Both the position numbers and the translations under genes were made by a program. Source: JARRLC01 sp050290865 (GTDB lineage: Bacteria; Pseudomonadota; Alphaproteobacteria; Rhizobiales; Rhodomicrobiaceae). From it: DNA of 64,000 nt. Numbering within the stretch: the stretch's first letter is position 1; every line of letters starts with the position of its first letter. The stretch is from the NCBI GenBank assembly GCA_050290865.1, contig JBNKIW010000007.1, forward strand, positions 66,939 through 130,938. The letters are read 5' to 3'. Below are positions 36,260 to 45,884 of the stretch, one piece after another. The notes under the pieces are model-generated. The model searched no databases. It saw only the letters and a program-made list of their open reading frames with translations, and was not told the origin of the DNA.

Positions 36260-37279
36260 ATGAACCACACGATGCCAACCCGCAAGATCGGGCCTTTCGC
36301 CGCCTCGGCGATCGGCTTCGGCTGCATGAACGTGTCGCACGCCTACGGCACACCGGTTGAGCCGAGGCTTGCGGCTCGGATGCTGGAGATGGCGCTCGAC
36401 CTCGGCTACACACATCTCGATACGGCGGCGCTCTACGGCTTCGGCGCCAATGAGGAACTGATCGGCGCCACACTTGGCGCGCGCCGCGGCGAGTATCTGC
36501 TCGCCAGCAAGGGCGGCATGTTCCGCAACGCCGAGGGCAAACGTGAGATCAATGGCCATCCGCGCGCCATTCGCGAGCATTGCGAGGCGTCGCTGAAGCG
36601 GCTCAGGACGGATGTCATCGACCTCTACTACCTGCATCGCTGGGACAAGCGCATTCCGATCGAGGAAAGCGTCGGCGCCATGGGCGAACTGGTGCACGAG
36701 GGGAAGGTGCGCACGCTCGGCTTGTCCGAGGTGTCCGCGGAGACGTTGCGCAAGGCCCATGCCGAGCATCCCATTACCGCTGTGCAGACTGAATATTCGC
36801 TGTGGACGCGCAACCCGGAGATCGCGGTGCTGGAGGCCTGCCGCGAACTGGGCGCGGTGTTCGTGGCCTTCTCGCCGCTGGCGCGCGGTTTTCTCTGCGG
36901 CCTGCTGACGGACGTGTCCGGCTTCGCGGCGGGTGATATCCGCCGTCCGATGCCGCGTTTCGCGCCCGAGGCCTACGCCGCCAATCTGAAGCTCCTGGCG
37001 GGGTATGCCGAAGTGGCGCGCGAAGCGGATTGTAGCATGGCCCAGTTGGCGCTCGCCTGGCTCCTGGCCAAGGACGAGATCATCATCCCCATCCCCGGCA
37101 CGACGAATCCCGATCATCTGACCGAAAATGCGGGCGCCGCAAAAGTGACGCTGACGCCGGAAATGGTGGCGCGTCTCGATGAACTGATCAACGAGCGCAC
37201 GGTGACCGGGCCGCGCTACCCGGCGGCAGTGCAGTTGGAGATCGACACGGAAGAATTCCCGTCGCCGTCAACAGAGTGA
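36260..37279 (+). CDS. Aldo/keto reductase
   Basis: A 339-residue AKR with a complete catalytic tetrad: Asp54 and Tyr59 (LDTAALYG), Lys84 (ASKGG) and His126 (YLHRWD). The start at 36260 (MNHTMPTRKIGPF) is preferred to a TTG five codons upstream. It is same-strand and 84 bases after ligC, so it may belong to the catabolic transcript, but AKRs are too promiscuous to assign a substrate. Its last 12 bases overlap the stop of the convergent methyltransferase gene. Confidence 0.9.
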   Translation: MNHTMPTRKIGPFAASAIGFGCMNVSHAYGTPVEPRLAARMLEMALDLGYTHLDTAALYGFGANEELIGATLGARRGEYLLASKGGMFRNAEGKREINGHPRAIREHCEASLKRLRTDVIDLYYLHRWDKRIPIEESVGAMGELVHEGKVRTLGLSEVSAETLRKAHAEHPITAVQTEYSLWTRNPEIAVLEACRELGAVFVAFSPLARGFLCGLLTDVSGFAAGDIRRPMPRFAPEAYAANLKLLAGYAEVAREADCSMAQLALAWLLAKDEIIIPIPGTTNPDHLTENAGAAKVTLTPEMVARLDELINERTVTGPRYPAAVQLEIDTEEFPSPSTE

Positions 37280-38203
37280 AGCCGGGGCGGCGTCGAGGCG
37301 CTTCTGGATGACGATGCCGAAACTGGTGGTCGCATATTTGTGCAACTCCAGCTTCAGGTGGCAATCGTCCCGATAGGGTGGCAGATCGACATACTCGTCG
37401 AGGCGATGCGAGCCGCTGTAGAAGTTGAGCGGGGCGACCATGTGCCCGGCGTCCCGAAGCTGAGCGGCAATGTCTCGCAGGTCCCGCTTGCGGAAGATGA
37501 CCGTCCGGTTGTTGTCCACCGTCTTCCAATCCGATTTCACGTTGAATTCGGTGGTGTGGACGGACAGACCGCCAGGACACAGGGTCTTGAGGCTGGCCGC
37601 GAGAAACGTCTTGCCGGCTTCGATACTCCCCAGATGTTCCAGCGCGCAGGCGCTCCAGCAGAAATCGTACCCTTGGAGATCCTCGGGAATGGCGTTCATA
37701 TCGGCGGGCCGGAACTGGACGTTCTTATCGAACTGCTCGCGGCGCGAGATCCCGCGATAGAGGGTCTGCTTGTCGAAAGCCAGTTCGTTCGCGACAGCCC
37801 ACCCCTTCACAATTCCTTCAGACTTTTCCAGGTCCGTGGCGGTGACCTGGACGCCGAGACTGGAGAAATAGTCCGGCAGCGGCTCCTGGCCGACGGCAAA
37901 GCCGAGACCGCGCGCGCCTTCTCGCAGATAACCGCGTTCGTGGAGCACCTGAAGGATGTAGACGAATTCCCACAGCTTGCGGTGGAACATCGGTCTCCAT
38001 CCGAGCTGCCCGACCCAATACGCGAACAGCGGCATGAGGAAATGTTCGGCCCGGCAGCACTCGCTGCCGAAGACATGCGCGCCGGGCATGAACTCGCGGT
38101 CGAAATAGGTCCGATCCTCGTAAGGGCCAGCGGGAATGTGGCCCGGAATGGCGCCCAGGCGTCTGCCGGCGCGTATGAGGTTTCTTCTCAGGCGATTGAA
38201 CAT
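37268..38203 (-). CDS. SAM-dependent methyltransferase-like protein
   Basis: A 311-residue protein (start MFNRLRRNL at 38203). A Rossmann-like methyltransferase core begins near ARGLGFAVGQEPLPDYFSSL, then VTATDLEKSEG, FRPADMNAIPEDL and YDFCWSACALEHLGSIEAGK, the order of motifs I to IV. The C-terminal half includes a lipid/sugar-modification-like region without recognisable motif. Such proteins often act on surface glycans; the adjacent GT39 gene is consistent but the specific role is unknown. Confidence 0.75.
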   Translation of the reverse strand: MFNRLRRNLIRAGRRLGAIPGHIPAGPYEDRTYFDREFMPGAHVFGSECCRAEHFLMPLFAYWVGQLGWRPMFHRKLWEFVYILQVLHERGYLREGARGLGFAVGQEPLPDYFSSLGVQVTATDLEKSEGIVKGWAVANELAFDKQTLYRGISRREQFDKNVQFRPADMNAIPEDLQGYDFCWSACALEHLGSIEAGKTFLAASLKTLCPGGLSVHTTEFNVKSDWKTVDNNRTVIFRKRDLRDIAAQLRDAGHMVAPLNFYSGSHRLDEYVDLPPYRDDCHLKLELHKYATTSFGIVIQKRLDAAPASLC

Positions 38204-38329
38204 CGAGGCGCCCGTCCGCATGGCCGTTGTTCCCCGGCAACTATCGGGCAAGGGCCGGGCAGGGCAAGCTGCGTCGAATGCGTATCCCCGTTATGCACCA
38301 GTTACTTCCACAGCGCGGCGCAACGCGCG

Positions 38330-40078
38330 CTATCGCGTCGAGGCCGTGATCGGGCAACGAAACCGCTCCGGGACCGGGCAGGCGCCAGAGGCCGCGCTTC
38401 GCGTTCCATAGACCAGGAGGTGTACCTGCTTGCCGCCATTGATGTTGAAGCCTTCGATACAGGCGAGCACCGTCGGCGGGCTGGATGCGCCGGCGCCTCC
38501 CGTCATCTGGTAGGCGGCGGTGGAGCGCTGGTCGATCACGGCGACGGCGGTCTCCCCGCCATCTGGGAAGCCCAGAACAGGCGGCGTATTGACAAGCCGG
38601 GTATCGGTGCCGAGCAGGAAGACTGCGCTCGGCTCATGGAATTTCGTCAGCGCCACAGGCCCCGGCACACAGGGGCGCAGGGCGGCGACCACTTCGGCGA
38701 TCTGCTGGCTGATCCAGAACTGGGTGATGCCCGGTAGAACCAGGCGGAAGGCGGTGATATAGATGAGCAGCCCGCAAAGCGCCGCCGTCAGCAATGCGGC
38801 GTGGAATTTGCGGCTCCACGCCGCCCAGGCCGTCACCGCCACCGCCGCGACATAGGCCGTCAGTGTGAGCGGCAGCCAGATCGAAAGCGCCACGCTGAAA
38901 TAGACCACCAGGAAGATGGCCGCCGCCGCCAGCCCCAGTGCCACCAGCAGCCACACCCAGACGGCGTGAGCGTAGGAGCGCATCGGCGGGATGCGGCCTT
39001 CCAGCATGCCGCGCAGCACCCACGCCGCGCCCATGGCGACGGCCGGGAACAGCGGCATCGCGTAATGCGGCAGCTTGGTGGGCGTCGCCTCGATGGCGAT
39101 CCAGAACGGCACGATCCAGGCGAGCAGGAACAGCGCCCGCCGGTCCACGCGATTGCGCCACAGCCAGATGGCCACGCCCCCCGGCGCGACCAGTGCCGCG
39201 GGCCAGAAGCTCAGCCAGAAGAGGATGAAATAATAGCCCGGCGGCCCCCAATGCTTTTCCTTGCCGCCTTGAATTTTGCCGAGAAAATCCTCGACGAGCG
39301 AAAGGCGGAAGAATTCCCAGTCGGATGTGATGCCGATGGCGATGAACCAGGGCAGGGTGATCGCCAGCATCAGCGGCACACCCCATGCCGGGCGCAGGGC
39401 ACGCAGCCAGCGGCGGTCGCTGTCGAAGATGACGATGGCCGCGATGGTCAGTAGCGTCAGAGCCGGGGCGACCGGCCCCTTGATGAGGATGCCGATGCCG
39501 AGCGCCGCCCAGAACAGCGCGGCGATGCGCGCGGGCGTGACGGGGATGAGATAGAGCCGCGCCAGCGCTCCCTGTGTCGCCATGATCGCGGCGAGCAGGG
39601 CCGCGTCCGATTTGGCGATGCGCGCCTCGAGGCTCACGGTCAGGCAGCAGGCGGTGAGCGCGGCGGCAAGGAGCGCGTTCTCGCGTCCGAAAATGGGACG
39701 TGCCGCCCACCATGTCAGCAGCACCGCGGCAAGAATGCCCAGAGCCGAGGGCACGCGATAGGCCCAGATCTGCGTCAGGTCGCCCGGCGACAGCGTGAAA
39801 ACGCTCAAGGACTGCAGCCAGTAGATACCGATCGGCTTTTTATAGCGCGGCTCATGCTGGAACCGGATGTCGACGAAATTGCCGGACTCAAGCATCTGCT
39901 TGGTGGCCTGGGCGAAACGCGCCTCGTCGCGGTCGGTCACGGGGAGCGAAACGAAGCCCGGCATGTAGAGCGCAACGCACAGCAGCACGAGAAACGCGGC
40001 GGCCCAGCGCGGGCGCGCGGCCAGCCAGGAAAGGCGGTCCCTGACCCAATCGTCCAACACGGCAAGACGCTGCGGCAT
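38330..40078 (-). CDS. GT39-family glycosyltransferase (ArnT-like)
   Basis: A 582-residue polytopic membrane protein with about 12 helices. The start at 40078 (MPQRLAVLDDWV) follows GAGGGGGAG. The first periplasmic loop has TDRDEARFAQATKQMLESG, and YKKPIGIYWLQSLSV follows; both are the acidic-loop signature of the PMT/ArnT family. These enzymes transfer sugars from polyprenyl phosphate to lipid A or proteins. The sugar and acceptor cannot be assigned. Confidence 0.9.
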   Translation of the reverse strand: MPQRLAVLDDWVRDRLSWLAARPRWAAAFLVLLCVALYMPGFVSLPVTDRDEARFAQATKQMLESGNFVDIRFQHEPRYKKPIGIYWLQSLSVFTLSPGDLTQIWAYRVPSALGILAAVLLTWWAARPIFGRENALLAAALTACCLTVSLEARIAKSDAALLAAIMATQGALARLYLIPVTPARIAALFWAALGIGILIKGPVAPALTLLTIAAIVIFDSDRRWLRALRPAWGVPLMLAITLPWFIAIGITSDWEFFRLSLVEDFLGKIQGGKEKHWGPPGYYFILFWLSFWPAALVAPGGVAIWLWRNRVDRRALFLLAWIVPFWIAIEATPTKLPHYAMPLFPAVAMGAAWVLRGMLEGRIPPMRSYAHAVWVWLLVALGLAAAAIFLVVYFSVALSIWLPLTLTAYVAAVAVTAWAAWSRKFHAALLTAALCGLLIYITAFRLVLPGITQFWISQQIAEVVAALRPCVPGPVALTKFHEPSAVFLLGTDTRLVNTPPVLGFPDGGETAVAVIDQRSTAAYQMTGGAGASSPPTVLACIEGFNINGGKQVHLLVYGTRSAASGACPVPERFRCPITASTR

Positions 40079-40223
40079 CAACTCCCCCTCGCGCCGGTCC
40101 GCCACTCCCCCCGAGAGGCTGACCAGTGGGCGCCAGGACACTAAACAGGCTTCTGCCGGAATACCAACGAATTGATGAGGTTTGAATTAACGTTGCTGAT
40201 ACTTCGGCGACACCGCCGCCGTC

Positions 40224-41120
40224 TTACGGCATCTCGCCGCCGGAGGCAAACGCCGGAGCGACATCCACCGCCACTTCCACACGATGCGCGCCGCCACCGA
40301 TCAGCACGCCGGTTACGGGGCTGACATCCTGAAAATCGCGGCCAATGGCGACGGTGATGTGCTCTTCGCGCGGCAGGAGGTCGTTGGTCGGATCGAAATC
40401 CACCCAGCCCGCGCCGGGAGCCCAGACCGCCGCCCAGGCATGGCTCGCATCGGCGCCGACGAGCTTCTCCCGGCCCTCGGGCGGGCGCGTGAGAAGATAT
40501 CCGCTCACATAACGGGCCGGCAGGCCGTAGCCGCGCATCGCCGCAATGAAGAGATGCGCGAAATCCTGGCAGACGCCGCGCCGCATCTCCAGCACTTCGG
40601 CAAGGGTCGTGGTGATGTCGGTCGCCGTGTCGTCATAGCTGAACCCGCCGAAAATGCGGTTCGACAGGTCGCGCGCGCATTCGAGGACGGGGCGGCCCGG
40701 CGCGAAGGACGGGCTCGCGAAGGCGGTGAGATCGCTGCTGACGGTGGTGTGCTGCGAGGGGCTGAGATACTGGATGACCTCGGGATCATAAGACGTCCGC
40801 CCCGGCGCGAACATCGCGGCGACGCTTTCCCAGGATGGCGAGGCGGCGAGGTCCACGGAGACCGGCGGCTGCACATCCACGACCGCGCGCGAGTGGATCA
40901 GAAGCTCGGAATGCTTGCTCTCGATGGCGATGGTGGTTGCCGGATTGCCGAAATAATCGGTGAAGTCGCTGCGCGCGGCGGGAAGCGGCTCGACCATCAG
41001 ATTGTGGCGGATGATGCGCTGGCGCTCCATCGTGCGCGGCAGGAGGTGGACAAGGTGATGCGACTGAACCACCGGCGCCGAGTAGTAATAGACGGTCCTG
41101 TGACTGACCTCGAATATCAT
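40224..41120 (-). CDS. Transglutaminase-like protease-fold protein
   Basis: A 298-residue protein with an N-terminal bacterial transglutaminase-like domain (FEVSHRTVYYYSAPVVQSHH) and a core with the Cys-His-Asp triad: Cys in RRGVCQDFAHL, His in DASHAWAAVW and Asp in GWVDFDPTND. Its start overlaps the stop of the ATP-grasp/alpha-E gene as ATGA. The pair is a recurrent cluster in proteobacteria of unresolved function, possibly making or cutting amide bonds in small peptides. Confidence 0.88.
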   Translation of the reverse strand: MIFEVSHRTVYYYSAPVVQSHHLVHLLPRTMERQRIIRHNLMVEPLPAARSDFTDYFGNPATTIAIESKHSELLIHSRAVVDVQPPVSVDLAASPSWESVAAMFAPGRTSYDPEVIQYLSPSQHTTVSSDLTAFASPSFAPGRPVLECARDLSNRIFGGFSYDDTATDITTTLAEVLEMRRGVCQDFAHLFIAAMRGYGLPARYVSGYLLTRPPEGREKLVGADASHAWAAVWAPGAGWVDFDPTNDLLPREEHITVAIGRDFQDVSPVTGVLIGGGAHRVEVAVDVAPAFASGGEMP

Positions 41121-43681
41121 CGGCGTGACCCGAGCCGCGGATTGATCCGCTTCATCTCATCCTCCGTCAGGCTGAAATAACGTCGGCTGATGGCCTCGGA
41201 CAGCCTGGGCAAATCTGACGCAAGCTGAGTAAACAAAGTCTTAAACGCCTCGCGCGCGCCCTCGGGTCCGGGTGCGGACAGTTCGTGAACGTCGGCGAGC
41301 TTGACGCGGGTGAGGAGATCGAGCACCAGCCGGCGCTTCTCGCTTTGCGGAACGGGTGCGGGCGTCTGCGGCAGCGCGTCGAAATGATGCGAAATCGCTT
41401 CGATCTGGAACAGGATGCTGCGCGGATTGGTTTCATCGGCGAGCAGCAGGTCGAGCACGAGCGGCAGCACCGGCGCGTGGAGATAGCGCGAACGGTAGGT
41501 CAGCGTGCTGTCGGCGGCTTCGAGCGCGAAGAGAAGGCCCGCCGATTCGGTGGCCTCGTCCTGCACCTCGCCGAAGAGCGCCAGCAGCAGTTCGGACAGA
41601 TTGGCGGCCCGCTCCAGACGCCGCCCGATTTCGAGGAACGTCCAGCCATAGCTGCGCGTCATGTTCTCGGCAGCCATGCCGTTGAAGGCGGCGAAGGTCG
41701 CGATGCCGGCATCCAGCGCGTCGAGAGCCTCCGCGACGGTCGCGGGCTGAGCCTCGCCGCGCCATATGGGATCGGTTTGAAACGTCCTGAGCGTCCGCCA
41801 CAGCTCCACCGACAGCCGGTCGCGGATCAGGCTGGACACATGGCGGATATTGTCGAGCGTGTGGATGACGCCGAACGTCCGCCCGCGCGCCGAGATCAGC
41901 CCGCGCGCCGCCAGTTCGATGGCGTTTTCGTCCTGCTGCAGCGCGACCACGCCTTCGTCCTTGGCCAGGAGTACGTCCAGCGCCCGCGCCACCACTTCGC
42001 GATTGGGCAGCCCGGCACTGTCGGGTGAAAGCTCGCTCAGCGCGCCGCGAAGAAGCCGCATGGTCCAGTCGGCGCGCTCGGTATAGCGTCCGAGCCAGAA
42101 CAGATTGTCGGCAATCCGGCTCCTGAGCCCCTTGCCGCCACGCGAGATCGGCGGCATGTCGAGGCTGTGGCGCAGGCGGCTCGCCTGCGGTCCCGCCGCC
42201 GCCGCCGCCGTCACCCAGACGTCGCGCGACAGGCCTTCGGGCGAATGCAGTGCAACGCAGGTGTTCGGGGTGACGGTGAGCGCGATCCCGCCGGGCATGA
42301 CGCGGTATTCGCCGCCTGTCAGAGCCGCGTAGAGCCGCACGGCGTAGCCTTGAGGGCGCAGCCCCTCGGCTGTCCAGGACGGCACGGTGGCGTAAGTCGC
42401 CTTCTCCTCGGCGACATAATTGTAGCCATGAAGGGCCATATCCTCCCTGAGCCTGTCCACGGTCTCCGCACTGAGACCGGCGGGCATGATACTCTGACCG
42501 CCGCGGCCAGGGCGCCCCGTGCCCTCCTGAACGTGGCGGATGGCCATGGCGTCGAGATTGGCGAAGACGTGCTCGCGCGCCTGCCGGTCGCCCAGCCACC
42601 AGCGCGGCGCGTCCCACACCTCCAGCGTTTCGCCGAGAAGGTCCTGGCAGAGGCCTGAGAGATACGGGCCGAGGCCGCGATTTTCGATGACCGCCGTCCC
42701 CAGCGCGTTGGCCGAAAGATCCGGGTTGTTGCGCAGCGCCTGCACGAGGCCGGCCGGGCCAAGAGAGCCGCCGGGATCGAGTTCGAGCGGATCGCACTGC
42801 GCGCCCGCCGCGCAGCGCAGGAGCATGTCCACCGGCTGCAGCCCTTCGAGCGTCTTCACGAAAACTCGGTTGCCGACAACGCGCAGGTCGCCGCCCTGCA
42901 CGAGCAGGAGGCCCAGATAACGCGCGAGATAGGCGTGGCCGAAATAGTCGTCGTGATGCGCGCCCGGCGTCAGGAGAGCGATGGCCGCGTCGTCCCGGCC
43001 CGCGCGCGTTTGCAGTTCGTCCTCCACGGCCTGAAAGAACGGTGGCAGACGCTGCGCCTTGCAGCCGCGAAAGAGATTGCCGGCGACGCTCGAATGCACC
43101 ATACGGTTGGCGAGCGCGAAACCGGATCCCGCGGTGGTTTCGGCGTGGCTGTCGATGACGCGCCAGCGGCCGTCGGCGCTGCGGGCCAGATCGGCGGCGT
43201 AGAAGGCGAGGCGACCGCGCCCCGCAGCCGTCCCCTGGAGCGGACGGAGAAACGCGGGATCGGCGAGCACGAGCTGCGGCGGAATCCCGCCCGAACGCAG
43301 CAGTTTCTGCTCACCGTACAGGTCGGCGAGTACGGCCTCGAACAGCCGCGCGCGCTGATTAATCGCCTTTTCCAGCCACTGCCATTCGGTGCTGGAGAAA
43401 ATCAGCGGGACGAGATCGATCTTCCACGGATCGGCGGGCTCGGCAGCGTCGGCGAAGATGTCCTGAGCGATGCCGTTTTCGCGGATGAGGCGGCGCAGCT
43501 TCTCCGCCGAGGCGGCCTGCTGGCCCGGCGTACAGTTGCGGAAATGGGCTGCGAAATCCCGCCAGTGCGGGCGGATGGCACCTTGCGGCTCGACCATTTC
43601 GTCATAGACCCCGGCAGCCGGCGTGTAAGCGGTGAAGGGATCAGGGCCGGGTGCGTCGATCCGATCGGTTCTTGTTGTCAT
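41117..43681 (-). CDS. Circularly permuted ATP-grasp type 2 fused to alpha-E domain
   Basis: An 854-residue fusion (start MTTRTDRIDAPG at 43681). Residues about 60-480 are a circularly permuted ATP-grasp type 2 (DUF404/DUF407; ETTAGSGFALANRMVHSSV). Residues about 530-840 are an alpha-E domain (DUF403; LFWLGRYTERADWTMRLLRGA). In most genomes these are separate genes next to a transglutaminase; here they are one polypeptide, coupled to the transglutaminase gene. The predicted chemistry is ATP-dependent amide bond formation on an unknown peptide. Confidence 0.9.
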   Translation of the reverse strand: MTTRTDRIDAPGPDPFTAYTPAAGVYDEMVEPQGAIRPHWRDFAAHFRNCTPGQQAASAEKLRRLIRENGIAQDIFADAAEPADPWKIDLVPLIFSSTEWQWLEKAINQRARLFEAVLADLYGEQKLLRSGGIPPQLVLADPAFLRPLQGTAAGRGRLAFYAADLARSADGRWRVIDSHAETTAGSGFALANRMVHSSVAGNLFRGCKAQRLPPFFQAVEDELQTRAGRDDAAIALLTPGAHHDDYFGHAYLARYLGLLLVQGGDLRVVGNRVFVKTLEGLQPVDMLLRCAAGAQCDPLELDPGGSLGPAGLVQALRNNPDLSANALGTAVIENRGLGPYLSGLCQDLLGETLEVWDAPRWWLGDRQAREHVFANLDAMAIRHVQEGTGRPGRGGQSIMPAGLSAETVDRLREDMALHGYNYVAEEKATYATVPSWTAEGLRPQGYAVRLYAALTGGEYRVMPGGIALTVTPNTCVALHSPEGLSRDVWVTAAAAAGPQASRLRHSLDMPPISRGGKGLRSRIADNLFWLGRYTERADWTMRLLRGALSELSPDSAGLPNREVVARALDVLLAKDEGVVALQQDENAIELAARGLISARGRTFGVIHTLDNIRHVSSLIRDRLSVELWRTLRTFQTDPIWRGEAQPATVAEALDALDAGIATFAAFNGMAAENMTRSYGWTFLEIGRRLERAANLSELLLALFGEVQDEATESAGLLFALEAADSTLTYRSRYLHAPVLPLVLDLLLADETNPRSILFQIEAISHHFDALPQTPAPVPQSEKRRLVLDLLTRVKLADVHELSAPGPEGAREAFKTLFTQLASDLPRLSEAISRRYFSLTEDEMKRINPRLGSRR

Positions 43682-43802
43682 GCGCTGTGAGGTGCCCTCT
43701 GCCGGTCCATCGGCTGCCGATCGCTGCAACGTTTAAGAGACGTACACTATATCGTGAAGCGCCGGGCGTAGACCATCCCATCCGGCCTGCCACGCCATTG
43801 CG

Positions 43803-43817
43803 TTAACCATGCATTAT
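43803..43817 (+). promoter_or_regulatory. Possible CtrA-like box upstream of 5'-nucleotidase gene
   Basis: TTAACCAT at 43803-43810 matches the CtrA half-site consensus, and TTAA-N7-TTAT (43803-43817) is one base off the full TTAA-N7-TTAA. It lies about 130 bases before the gene start. Chance occurrence cannot be excluded. Confidence 0.25.
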
Positions 43818-43946
43818 AACACTCCGCCTAAGGTCGCGCCAGCAATGGCGGACCGGGTCGGCGGTGTCTCGCTGGCGTCTTCGGGAAAGCCGCGACCCTC
43901 GCTGTTCCGGCGCGCCGCACAGCCGGTCTGTTTTCGAGGATGCCTC

Positions 43947-45692
43947 ATGCCGGACTCCCACCTGCTTCGCCGACTGCCCTGGTTGATTCGCCTTTTCGTC
44001 CTGGCGCTCATACTCGCGGGCGGGTTGTCCTACGCCGAGGCGGCATCGCTACGCCTCATTGCGTTCAACGATTTCCACGGCCATCTGGAGCCTGCGAACA
44101 CCACGCTGATGCTGCCCGACCCCGATGATCCCGCACAGAAACTGCGGGTGCAGACGGGCGGCGCGGCCTGGCTCGGCGGGCTGATCGGCCGCTTGCGCGG
44201 CGAAGTGCCGAACGCAGTCGTCTTCGCAAGCGGGGATACCATCGGCGCGGCGCCGCTGATCTCCAGCCTCTTCCGGCATGAATCCACGATCGACGTGATG
44301 AACGGGATTGGGCTGGATTTCGCCATTGTCGGCAATCACGAGTTCGACGCCGGGCTGAAGGAGCTGCGGCGCATTGCAAAGGGCGGCTGCGCCCCGAACG
44401 CCGCCAACGGCGCGGTCACGTCCTGCGAAGGCGGTCCCTACAGGGGAGCGAAATTTTCCTTCCTCGCCGCCAACGTCGTTCAGCCGGACGGCGAGACGAT
44501 CTTCCCGCCTCTGGTGATCAAGGAATATGACGGTGTGAAGGTCGGCTTCATCGGCGTGGTGACGCGCACGACGCCGGAAATCGTATCGCCGTCGGGGATC
44601 AAGGGCCTGACGTTCCTCGACGAGGCCGATACGCTCAACAAATATGCCGCCGAACTCAAGCGTCACGGCGTTAACGCGATTGTGGCCGTGGTCCATGAGG
44701 GCGGCAGGATCGCCGGGGACTGGAACGACACGGCCTGCCTGGGGCGGGAAGGCGCGATATTCAAGATTGCCGGCAAGCTCTCGGCGGATATCGACCTCGT
44801 GTTCTCCGCCCACACCCATCAGGGCTACAACTGCATCATCGACACGCCCGCGCAAAAGGGCCTGCGCGTGGTGCAGGCGACATCCTACGGGCGTGGCGTG
44901 TCGGTGATCGACGTCGAACTGGACCCGGCGACGGGCCGCATCGACCGAGCCAAGACGCGGAGCCGCAACATCGCGGTCATCAACGAGGCGCAGGGCAAAA
45001 TCCCCGCGGTCCCCACCGATGCCGCCACTTCCGCATTGGTCGCCAAATACGCCGCGCTGACGGCGCCGAAGGCCGATCGCATCATCGGCAGCATCACCGG
45101 GCCGGTGGGCTATACCGAGGACAGCCGGACCGGTCCTGTTGCCGACTTCCCCGCCGGCCGCATGATCGCCGACGCGCAATTGGAGGCGACCAAAGCGGCG
45201 CCAGGCAAGGCGCAGATCGCGCTCACCAATCCCGGCGGCATCCGTGCCGCGTTCCCCTGCACCGGCAAGCCGCCCTGTCCCGTGACCTTCGGCCAGGCTT
45301 TCACCATGCAGCCATTCGGCAATGCGCTGGTGGTGATGACGCTCACGGGCGCGCAGCTCAAGGCGGTGCTGGAGGATCAGCAGAAGCCGGACGCCGCGGA
45401 GCCGCGTTTCCTGCAGCCGTCGCGGGGCCTGAGCTATAGCTGGAGGGCAAGCGCGCCTTACGGAGAGCGGGTCACCGGCCTGACTTTCGAGGGCAAGCCC
45501 GTGCAGCCGGACGCGCAATTTCGTGTGACGGTGAACAGTTTCCTCGCCGATGGCGGCGATGCGTTCAAGCACTTCACCGAGGGAACGCAACGCACCGGCG
45601 GACCGCTCGATGCGAAAGCGCTCGTGGATTTTCTCCAGGCGCATCAGCCCTACACCGCCGATCCCGCGGCACGGATCACGATCGCCGACTGA
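43947..45692 (+). CDS. Secreted 5'-nucleotidase/metallophosphatase
   Basis: A 581-residue product with signal peptide (residues 1-33, LIRLFVLALILAGGLSYAEA). The start at 43947 follows GAGGA. It has a metallophosphatase domain with NDFHGH, GDTIGAAPLIS, GNHEFD and SAHTHQGY, and a C-terminal 5'-nucleotidase domain (NPGGIRAAFPC, NSFLADGGDAFKHF). Such UshA-like enzymes release phosphate from periplasmic nucleotides or nucleotide sugars. It is preceded by a 265-base gap holding a CtrA-like half site. Confidence 0.9.
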   Translation: MPDSHLLRRLPWLIRLFVLALILAGGLSYAEAASLRLIAFNDFHGHLEPANTTLMLPDPDDPAQKLRVQTGGAAWLGGLIGRLRGEVPNAVVFASGDTIGAAPLISSLFRHESTIDVMNGIGLDFAIVGNHEFDAGLKELRRIAKGGCAPNAANGAVTSCEGGPYRGAKFSFLAANVVQPDGETIFPPLVIKEYDGVKVGFIGVVTRTTPEIVSPSGIKGLTFLDEADTLNKYAAELKRHGVNAIVAVVHEGGRIAGDWNDTACLGREGAIFKIAGKLSADIDLVFSAHTHQGYNCIIDTPAQKGLRVVQATSYGRGVSVIDVELDPATGRIDRAKTRSRNIAVINEAQGKIPAVPTDAATSALVAKYAALTAPKADRIIGSITGPVGYTEDSRTGPVADFPAGRMIADAQLEATKAAPGKAQIALTNPGGIRAAFPCTGKPPCPVTFGQAFTMQPFGNALVVMTLTGAQLKAVLEDQQKPDAAEPRFLQPSRGLSYSWRASAPYGERVTGLTFEGKPVQPDAQFRVTVNSFLADGGDAFKHFTEGTQRTGGPLDAKALVDFLQAHQPYTADPAARITIAD

Positions 45693-45736
45693 GGAATGGC
45701 GCGGGGCATTCGTGAACGCAGGCTTCCGGCCTCACC

Positions 45737-45752
45737 TTTACGTCTACGTAAA
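45737..45752. promoter_or_regulatory. Perfect palindrome, candidate MerR operator
   Basis: TTTACGTCTACGTAAA has perfect 7-bp arms around a CT centre. It resembles the kind of dyad reported for LiuR-type MerR regulators of branched-chain and fatty-acid catabolism. It lies five bases upstream of a TTGACG -35-like element and about 130 bases before the MerR gene. Confidence 0.6.
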
Positions 45753-45756
45753 CTAG

Positions 45757-45785
45757 TTGACGGTATATGCGGAATAGGTTAACGT
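45757..45785 (+). promoter_or_regulatory. Candidate promoter of the MerR gene
   Basis: TTGACG (45757-45762), 17-base spacer, TAACGT (45780-45785). The -35 match is good and the -10 weak. It follows directly on the palindrome at 45737. Confidence 0.35.
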
Positions 45786-45884
45786 GCCCGCCACGATATG
45801 ACACGCCGAACGGGCGCGCCGCCATAGGGAGGGCGCTCCGGTTCGCGGGTCAGCGTTTTCAGCACATTGGACCGGTTGACGGGT

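Noticed and set aside
35189..37117. A 642-codon minus-strand frame
   Set aside because: Antisense to ligC and the aldo/keto reductase, both with catalytic residues visible on the plus strand.
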